DNA of 10,124 nucleotides from Candidatus Halomonas stercoripullorum. Lineage in GTDB: Bacteria; Pseudomonadota; Gammaproteobacteria; Pseudomonadales; Halomonadaceae. The stretch covers positions 1 through 10,124 of the forward strand of contig DXFC01000255.1 in NCBI GenBank assembly GCA_019114645.1, given 5' to 3'. The notes beneath the pieces were generated by a model. It searched no databases. It saw only the letters and a list, made by a program, of their open reading frames with translations, and was not told the DNA's origin. Shown here in pieces: positions 6,092 to 10,124 of this stretch; position 1 is the first letter of the stretch, and the number at the start of each line of letters is the position of its first letter. The translations under genes and the position numbers were made by a program.

Positions 6092-7120
6092 TTATAGCTG
6101 AGGATCATCAATGCCTACCCGCGGCGGCACGAACCAGCGCACTGGACGCAGATCCTTCTCGATCAGGTCGTCCACTTGCAGCAAGGTGGCGAAGATCGCC
6201 ATGCGCACCGGGATACCATTGTCGGTCTGGCGGAAGATCGCCAGGCGTGAATCACCGTTGAGATCGACATCCAGGTCGTTGGCATCCGGCCGGCTGTCGC
6301 GGGGCAGCGGGTGCATGACAATAGTGTCGCGTGCACAGCGCCGGTCCAGGAAAGTGCGGTCGACAGTGAAATCCCGTGACAGGCTGAAGCCTTCGCTCAT
6401 CTCAGCCGTGAAGCGCTCTTTTTGTATTCGTGTGGTGTAGATCACGTCCACATCGGTGTAGTCGTCAGCCAGACTGCTACGCTCCTCGACGCGGTGACCG
6501 CGAGAGGCGACCAGCTCAATCAGGGCCGCCGGCATCTCCAGCCCCGGCGGCGCCACCAGGGTGAAACGCATGGGGTCATAAAGCGACAACAGCTTGAACA
6601 GTGAATGTACGGTACGGCCGTACTTGAGATCGCCGGTCAGAAGCACATGGGCGTTACCGAGATGCTTGCCCAGCCGGTTGAACTCCTTGTCGATGGTATA
6701 GAAATCGAGCAGTGCCTGGCTGGGGTGCTCACCGGGACCATCGCCGCCGTTGATCACCGGCACATGGGTGGCGGCGGCAAATTCCGCCACCGAGCCCTGG
6801 TCAGGGTGGCGCATCACGATGGCGTCACAGTAACCGCTCATTACCCGGCTGGTGTCGTAGAGCGATTCGCCCTTGGCCATTGAGGAGAAGGTAAAGCCGG
6901 TGGTGTCGCATACACTGCCGCCGAGTCGGCAAAAGGCAGCGTTGAAACTGACCCGGGTGCGGGTACTGGCTTCGAAGAAGAGGTTGCCGAGTACCGCGCC
7001 TTCCAGCACACGGGTTACCTGGCGGCGGCTGGCGATGGGCTCCATGCGGGCAGCGACATGCATCAGGCGGTCGACGCTGTCGCGGGTCAGGGAATCGACG
7101 GAGAGTAGATGGGGGTGCAT
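6092..7120 (-). CDS. pyrB: Aspartate carbamoyltransferase (E. coli-class catalytic chain)
   Basis: PyrB condenses carbamoyl phosphate and aspartate to carbamoyl-aspartate, the first committed step of pyrimidine synthesis. The 342-residue protein carries FFEASTRTRVSF with the Ser52-Thr-Arg-Thr-Arg56 carbamoyl-phosphate loop, KGES (83-86), MRHP (Arg104), HPSQ (His132, Gln135), GDLKYGRTVHSL (Arg169), TRIQKER (Arg231, Gln233) and HPLPR (270-274), so all active-site groups are present. It resembles the E. coli catalytic chain more than the Pseudomonas PyrB that pairs with a pseudo-dihydroorotase. Compared with the 311-residue E. coli chain it has a C-terminal tail of about 25-30 residues (RPVRWFVPPRV). 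No pyrI, pyrR or pyrC is adjacent. A GAGG ribosome site lies at 7127-7130. Confidence 0.95.
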   Translation of the reverse strand: MHPHLLSVDSLTRDSVDRLMHVAARMEPIASRRQVTRVLEGAVLGNLFFEASTRTRVSFNAAFCRLGGSVCDTTGFTFSSMAKGESLYDTSRVMSGYCDAIVMRHPDQGSVAEFAAATHVPVINGGDGPGEHPSQALLDFYTIDKEFNRLGKHLGNAHVLLTGDLKYGRTVHSLFKLLSLYDPMRFTLVAPPGLEMPAALIELVASRGHRVEERSSLADDYTDVDVIYTTRIQKERFTAEMSEGFSLSRDFTVDRTFLDRRCARDTIVMHPLPRDSRPDANDLDVDLNGDSRLAIFRQTDNGIPVRMAIFATLLQVDDLIEKDLRPVRWFVPPRVGIDDPQL

Positions 7121-7191
7121 TGAAGGCCTCGCAGTGGCGGCAAAGGGAGGAACGCAGGCCTACTAGTTTAACGCTGCCGCATACCGGCTTC

Positions 7192-7278
7192 CTAGCGTTG
7201 CCACTGGCGCAGCCGCAGGGTGAAGAGCAGGCCCAGTGCCAGGAGCCATAGGCCGGCACCGGTCGGTGGGGTCTGCAT
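7192..7278 (-). CDS. Possible 28-codon hydrophobic mini-ORF upstream of pyrB
   Basis: On the minus strand, ATG (7276-7278) to TAG (7192-7194) encodes 28 residues: a polar start (MQTPPTGAG), a hydrophobic helix (LWLLALGLLF) and a basic end (RLRQWQR). GGTGGGG, seven bases before the ATG, could serve as a ribosome site but lies inside a hairpin. It sits 71 bp before pyrB, where E. coli has the pyrL leader peptide, but the sequence is not PyrL-like. It could be a small membrane peptide, a leader peptide, the left-over tail of a C-terminally anchored surface protein, or chance. Confidence 0.3.
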   Translation of the reverse strand: MQTPPTGAGLWLLALGLLFTLRLRQWQR

Positions 7279-7294
7279 GGGCGAGCCCCACCGA
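7263..7294 (-). promoter_or_regulatory. Strong hairpin between wrbA and pyrB, covering the mini-ORF start
   Basis: TCGGTGGGG (7263-7271) and CCCCACCGA (7286-7294) form nine perfect pairs around a 14-nt loop, extended by a G-T and a G-C pair. On the minus strand it lies 51 bp after the wrbA stop. No T-run follows, so as a wrbA terminator it would be weak. It encloses the ATG of the mini-ORF and its ribosome site. About 70 bp further towards pyrB, an interrupted stem (CGCT/GCCG with CGGC/AGCG, 7170-7198) precedes TTAAA. Confidence 0.5.
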
Positions 7295-7344
7295 TCAGTG
7301 GCTATGAAGTTAGTTCAGGTTGCCGCTACGACATCCCGACAGGT

Positions 7345-7950
7345 TTATGCACTGGCTTGTAGCCGGGCTGCGATTTTTGCCACGGTCTCACCCTGGAAGC
7401 GGGCAATGGCCAGCTCACGCTCATCGGGTTGGCGTGAGCCATCACCGCCGGCGATGGTGGAGGCCCCATAGGGAGTGCCGCCACTTACCTGGGAAATGTC
7501 GAACAGTTCCGGCGTTGCATAGCCGATCGGCACGATGACCATGCCGTGGTGTGCCAGGGTGGTCCAGGTCGAGGTAATGGTCATCTCCTCGCCACCGCCT
7601 GTGCCGGTAGAGGTGAATACGCTGGCCACCTTGCCTACCAGGGCGCCATTGGCCCACAGACCGCCGGTCTGATCGAGAAAGTTGCGCATTTGTCCGGTCA
7701 TGTTGCCGAAGCGCGTCGGAGTGCCGAAGATGATGGCATCGTAATCGGCGAGTTCCTGGGGTGTGGCGACTGGAGCCTCCTGGTCCCACTTGCCGCCGGC
7801 ACCCTTGAAAGCCTCTTCATCCATGGTTTCCGGTACCCGCTTTACGGATACCTCGACGCCATCAATGCGGCGCGCACCTTCGGCGACGCTGTTTGCCATG
7901 GTCTCGATATGGCCATACATGGAGTGATAAAGAACCAGTACCTTGGTCAT
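7345..7950 (-). CDS. wrbA: NAD(P)H:quinone oxidoreductase WrbA
   Basis: WrbA is a tetrameric FMN flavodoxin-like enzyme that reduces quinones by two electrons at the expense of NAD(P)H and so limits semiquinone radicals. From ATG 7950 the protein has 201 residues (198 in E. coli). It shows the FMN phosphate loop YHSMYGHIETMA, FGTPTRFGNMTGQMRNFLDQ (isoalloxazine contact), STGTGGGEE, the HHGM segment and GASTIAGGDGSRQP near the end. The start at 7950 matches the family N-terminus (MTKVLVLYHS) and has an ideal AGGAGG at 7959-7964. An in-frame ATG at 8025 with its own AGGAG would add 25 residues. No regulator is evident; the LysR remnant upstream points away from it only as a fragment. Confidence 0.95.
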   Translation of the reverse strand: MTKVLVLYHSMYGHIETMANSVAEGARRIDGVEVSVKRVPETMDEEAFKGAGGKWDQEAPVATPQELADYDAIIFGTPTRFGNMTGQMRNFLDQTGGLWANGALVGKVASVFTSTGTGGGEEMTITSTWTTLAHHGMVIVPIGYATPELFDISQVSGGTPYGASTIAGGDGSRQPDERELAIARFQGETVAKIAARLQASA

Positions 7951-8037
7951 GGGCAGAGCCTCCTGGGTGGTTTGAACTTGCGGTTTTCCAAATAAGCGGG
8001 TGATTAACTTGGTCAGTGATGCCATTCAATCGCTCCT
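7951..8037 (-). promoter_or_regulatory. Alternative upstream start of wrbA with its own ribosome binding site
   Basis: The wrbA frame stays open upstream to an ATG at 8023-8025, preceded by AGGAG (8033-8037) at seven bases. It would add 25 residues beginning MASLTKLITRLFGKPQ, which read as a short amphipathic basic helix, to normal WrbA. Both starts look usable. The longer start directly follows a TGA stop at 8026-8028 of another frame. Confidence 0.45.
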
Positions 8038-8157
8038 GAATGCCGGTGGAAGCGGATTCCACGCCATGCTGACCTGCGCCATAGAAGGAGTGAGCAGGTA
8101 GCCCTGCTCCTTGGCAGTGTCGTACATGAGCGCACTGTTAGCGAAGGTCTGTGCAGT
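8026..8157 (-). pseudogene. Orphan 43-codon reading frame ending next to the long wrbA start
   Basis: Between two stops, this minus-strand frame reads like ordinary protein (FANSALMYDTAKEQGY, then MAQVSMAWNPLPPAF) and ends in TGA immediately before ATG 8025. It has no ribosome site or clear start; a TGA lies just before it. It may be the C-terminal end of a gene that once sat upstream of wrbA in an operon and was cut during the rearrangement that left the LysR and EF-hand fragments. I do not recognise the family. An internal 7-bp hairpin (GAGCAGG/CCTGCTC, 8092-8109) lies inside. It may not be a real coding remnant. Confidence 0.3.
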
Positions 8158-8189
8158 TCAAGGAGCACCCGATGATTTGCGTGCCCGGT

Positions 8190-8426
8190 TTAAGCGTTGA
8201 TGGAGAGCTTGGCTGGAACTTCTTCAGCAAGAAACTCGATCAGTGCCCTTACCGCGGGCACAAGCCCCTTGCGCGAGGAAAAAATAGCCTGAATCGTACC
8301 GTAGGGTGAGCGCCACTCCGGCAGTACATGAAGCAGTTCGCCTTTAGCGATGCTCGGTCGACAGATATGCTCAGGAAGTAGAGCCACACCAAGCCCCTCC
8401 CGTGCGGCGGCGGAGGACCCATCCCC
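8190..8426 (-). pseudogene. LysR-family regulator remnant (C-terminal part of the effector domain)
   Basis: This fragment of roughly 79 codons carries AAAREGLGVALLPEHICR, then LLHVLPEWRSPYGTIQAIF, SSRKGLVPAVRALIEFLAEE and a normal TAA stop. This is the typical last third of a LysR-type effector-binding domain. The DNA-binding domain and most of the sensor domain, some 220 residues, are missing. Homology appears to stop near 8420-8432, where plus-strand EF-hand sequence begins. The nominal start codon of the open frame (GTG 8447) lies beyond that junction. It is presumably dead as a regulator. Intact LysR genes often neighbour wrbA-like or quinone-reductase genes, so it may once have controlled wrbA. 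Confidence 0.75.
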
Positions 8427-8492
8427 ATGTTCATGGATCGCAACCACGATGGCGTGATCTCACTGCAGGAGTTCAACTACCGCCCGCGCTAA
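8427..8492 (+). pseudogene. Remnant or mini-ORF with one perfect EF-hand loop
   Basis: In the plus frame ATG 8427 to TAA 8490-8492, 21 residues contain DRNHDGVISLQEF. This is a canonical 12-residue EF-hand calcium loop: Asp1, Asn3, Asp5, Gly6, Ile8, Ser9, Glu12, then Phe. A basic end (NYRPR) follows. This is most likely the last EF-hand of a longer calcium-binding protein whose front was lost at the junction with the LysR remnant. By chance or not, GGAGGA (8412-8417) lies ten bases before the ATG, and a strong terminator follows the stop by 28 bp, so a short transcript could be translated. Confidence 0.55.
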
Positions 8493-8519
8493 GTCATCAG
8501 CGAGTCGTACGCTTAAACT

Positions 8520-8560
8520 AAACAAGGAGGAAGGCATATGCCTTCCTCCTTGTTTGTTTT
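8520..8560. terminator. Bidirectional intrinsic terminator: 36-bp perfect palindrome
   Basis: AAACAAGGAGGAAGGCAT (8520-8537) is followed at once by its exact reverse complement (8538-8555). The stem ends with GTTTT on the plus side, and the minus-strand transcript ends in TTGTTTAGTTT, so it can stop transcription from both sides. It lies 30 bp after the iclR stop and 28 bp after the EF-hand remnant. Confidence 0.9.
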
Positions 8561-8589
8561 ATGCGCCGCTTTTCTGTGGTCGCAGACGG

Positions 8590-9435
8590 CTACGTCGTGG
8601 CGGGAAATTCGGAGGACTGAGGAATACGCCCACCCAGGCGAGCGGTAATCTCGGCGGCAGTGCTGCGCACCAGTTCGCCCAGTTCCAGCAACCGGGTTTC
8701 GGGAATGCGGGCTACCGGGCCGGAGACGGAGATCGCCGCCAGCGGTGTGCCGTGTTCATCGTGCAGGCAGGCCGCTACGCAGTGCAGGCCAATGGCATGC
8801 TCCTCACGGTCACAGGCGAACCCTTGCTGGCGGACTTCGCTGAGGTTGGCACGTAGTGTATCAACCGTATGCAGGGTGTTGGTTGTCACCCGATCCAGAC
8901 CGCGTTCAGTCAGTACCCGCTCAAATTCATCATCAGGCAGCCAGGCCATCAGCGCTTTACCCACACCCGAGGCGTGCAGCGGAGCCCGCGAGCCGATACG
9001 GGTGATCATGCGCATCATCTGGGGGGATTCACTCTGGGCCAGGAAGACGGCCGTCGAGCCATCGCGGATACCCAGGTTGGCGGTTTCACCGGTTTCAGCG
9101 GTCAAGCGGCGCAGGAAAGGACGGCTGGTGGCAACGAAGTCGCGGGCTTCCAGGAAGCTGTTACCGATCCGGAAGGTCTTGACGTCGATTTTCCACACGC
9201 CAAGCTCGTTGTCCTGGGTAATAAAGCCCTGGCTCTGCAACGCTTGCAGCAGGCGGTGAGTGGTTGAGGGAGCCAACTCGACCTCTTCGGCCAGTTCCGA
9301 CAGCGCTAGCCCCCCCGGCGTGGCCGCTAGCCGTTCAAGCAGGTTAAGGCCACGCACCAATGACTGGCTGTGACCACTGACACTCTTGCCGGGGCCGGGG
9401 GGCCGGCCCGCCGTTCTGCGTTTGACTTCACTCAC
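8590..9435 (-). CDS. IclR-family transcriptional regulator
   Basis: A 281-residue regulator close in layout to E. coli IclR. A basic, Gly/Pro-rich N-terminal tail leads into a winged helix-turn-helix (about 25-80: SLVRGLNLLERLA, LSELAEEVELAPSTTHRLLQ, SQGFI). The IclR effector domain follows (about 90-270), with MRMITRIGSRAPLHASGVGKA, the GLHCVAACLHDEHG segment and AAISVSGPVARI. These resemble E. coli IclR at the positions that bind glyoxylate or pyruvate, so a small organic acid ligand is plausible but unproven. The start codon is GTG (9433-9435), preceded by AAGG at nine bases. A 15-bp tandem duplication and a 20-bp dyad lie just upstream. The crotonase gene upstream, on the same strand, may be a target. 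Confidence 0.93.
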   Translation of the reverse strand: MSEVKRRTAGRPPGPGKSVSGHSQSLVRGLNLLERLAATPGGLALSELAEEVELAPSTTHRLLQALQSQGFITQDNELGVWKIDVKTFRIGNSFLEARDFVATSRPFLRRLTAETGETANLGIRDGSTAVFLAQSESPQMMRMITRIGSRAPLHASGVGKALMAWLPDDEFERVLTERGLDRVTTNTLHTVDTLRANLSEVRQQGFACDREEHAIGLHCVAACLHDEHGTPLAAISVSGPVARIPETRLLELGELVRSTAAEITARLGGRIPQSSEFPATT

Positions 9436-9444
9436 CTGAGCTTA

Positions 9445-9474
9445 CCTTCTAAGTTCAACCCTTCTAAGTTCAAC
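9445..9474. repeat. Tandem 15-bp duplication at the iclR ribosome binding site
   Basis: CCTTCTAAGTTCAAC occurs twice head to tail without a gap (9445-9459 and 9460-9474). On the minus strand each copy ends in AGAAGG, so the ribosome site of iclR is duplicated; the proximal copy is nine bases from the GTG. Confidence 0.9.
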
Positions 9475-9478
9475 TGGC

Positions 9479-9498
9479 TAACCTGTGTATCAAGGTTA
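9479..9498. promoter_or_regulatory. Operator-like dyad upstream of iclR
   Basis: TAACCT (9479-9484) and AGGTTA (9493-9498) form an inverted repeat with an 8-bp centre, about 45-65 bp before the iclR start. The size and place suit autoregulation. A second dyad, TGCTC/GAGCA (9512-9524), with outer GACA/TGTC (9501-9530), follows. Neither promoter hexamer is convincing. Confidence 0.35.
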
Positions 9499-9580
9499 AC
9501 GACAGGATACCTGCTCGGTGAGCACTTGTCTCGATTACGGAAATGACTTCCATATTGATGCGCGGCTGCTTCCCGGGTGA

Positions 9581-10124
9581 TTAGCGATGCTGCCAATGCG
9601 GTTCGCGTTTCTCGATGAAGGCGTCGATTCCCTCGCTGACATCCTCGGCCATCATGTTACAGGCCATGGTTTCGCCCGCCAGGGTGTAGGCTTCACGCAG
9701 CGGCATCTGTAGCTGGCGCTGGAAGAGTGCCTTGCCGGTACGTAGTGCCACCGCGCTTTTGGCGCAGATGCTGGCGGTCAGTTCGGCAAGCACCTCGTCG
9801 AGTGCTTCATCATCGGCCACACGATTGATCAAGCCCCACTCCAGCGCCTGTTCAGCATCAATGAACTCGCCGGTGAATAGCATTTCCATGGCGCGCTTGC
9901 GACCAATGGTGCGTGATAGCGCAACGGCGGGGGTTGAACAGAACAGTCCTACATTAATGCCCGATACGGCAAAGCGGGCCGAGCGGGCTGCTACCGCCAT
10001 ATCGCAGCTGGCGACCAGCTGACAGCCTGCGGCGGTGGCGATTCCCTGAACCCGGGCGATAACCGGCAGTGGCAGCTCGACAATACGCTGCATGACGTCG
10101 CCACAAAGGGAAAACAGCTGCTGA
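9581..10124 (-). CDS. ECHDC3-like enoyl-CoA hydratase/isomerase family protein (5' end beyond the window)
   Basis: The last 180 codons of a crotonase-fold protein; the start lies past the right edge, since the frame remains open (QQLFSLCGDV) upstream of the internal ATG at 10093. It matches the ECHDC3 type: IARVQGIATAAGCQLVASCD, INVGLFCSTPAVALSR, RKRAMEMLFTGEFIDAEQAL and a C-terminal EKREPHW. In classical hydratase the glutamates Glu144 and Glu164 activate water. Here the aligned residues are Gln (in AAGCQL) and Gly (in VSGINV), as in human ECHDC3, so ordinary hydratase activity is doubtful. It ends 145 bp before iclR, on the same strand. The acyl-CoA substrate cannot be named. Confidence 0.9.
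   Translation of the reverse strand, partial: QQLFSLCGDVMQRIVELPLPVIARVQGIATAAGCQLVASCDMAVAARSARFAVSGINVGLFCSTPAVALSRTIGRKRAMEMLFTGEFIDAEQALEWGLINRVADDEALDEVLAELTASICAKSAVALRTGKALFQRQLQMPLREAYTLAGETMACNMMAEDVSEGIDAFIEKREPHWQHR

Noticed and set aside
6825..7259. 144-codon minus-strand frame across the pyrB start
   Set aside because: It overlaps the conserved pyrB N-terminus in another frame and is Arg/Pro-rich without recognisable motifs.
8124..8200. Short plus-strand frame (SALLAKVCAVQGAPDDLRAR)
   Set aside because: It reads passably but is only about 24 codons, has no ribosome site, and competes with the equally uncertain minus-strand frame; not reported as a gene.
1..10124. CRISPR array, tRNA or rRNA gene, insertion sequence or prophage
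   Set aside because: No regularly spaced repeats, no cloverleaf-like segment noticed, no transposase or integrase motif, and no terminal inverted repeats around the remnant patch.

Overview
The window looks like chromosomal DNA of a gammaproteobacterium, most likely a Halomonas-type (Halomonadaceae) organism. This rests on fairly high GC, the gene order gpmI / rhodanese / secB and gshB-yqgE-ruvX, and the flavour of the protein sequences. It is an inference from memory of families; no search was run. Almost all of it is conserved housekeeping DNA.

Left part (1-5253). The 5' part of gpmI points left. A 203-bp divergent promoter region separates it from a rightward run: a membrane-anchored rhodanese (yibN-like), secB, rsmE, a CvfB-like S1/winged-helix protein, gshB, yqgE and ruvX. 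These genes cover protein export, 16S rRNA methylation, glutathione synthesis and 16S rRNA 5'-end/Holliday-junction processing. The last two overlap by one base (TGATG).

Middle part (5254-7950). The orientation flips. On the minus strand lie an unrecognised four-helix membrane protein, an E. coli-class aspartate carbamoyltransferase (pyrB) without pyrI, pyrR or pyrC neighbours, and wrbA. The 224 bp between wrbA and pyrB hold a strong hairpin that overlaps the start of a 28-codon hydrophobic mini-ORF.

Right part (7951-10124). The stretch 8026-8560 is a patch of remnants: an orphan reading frame ending one base before an alternative wrbA start, the C-terminal third of a LysR regulator (minus), and a single perfect EF-hand calcium loop (plus) abutting it. 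A 36-bp perfect palindrome that works as a bidirectional terminator closes the patch. Then come an IclR-family regulator with a 15-bp tandem duplication at its ribosome binding site, and the 3' part of an ECHDC3-like crotonase that lacks both catalytic glutamates.

I see no phage, insertion sequence, CRISPR array, tRNA or rRNA. No multi-gene novel system is evident. The most unusual DNA is the 8026-8560 remnant patch and several hairpins placed on promoters or gene starts.
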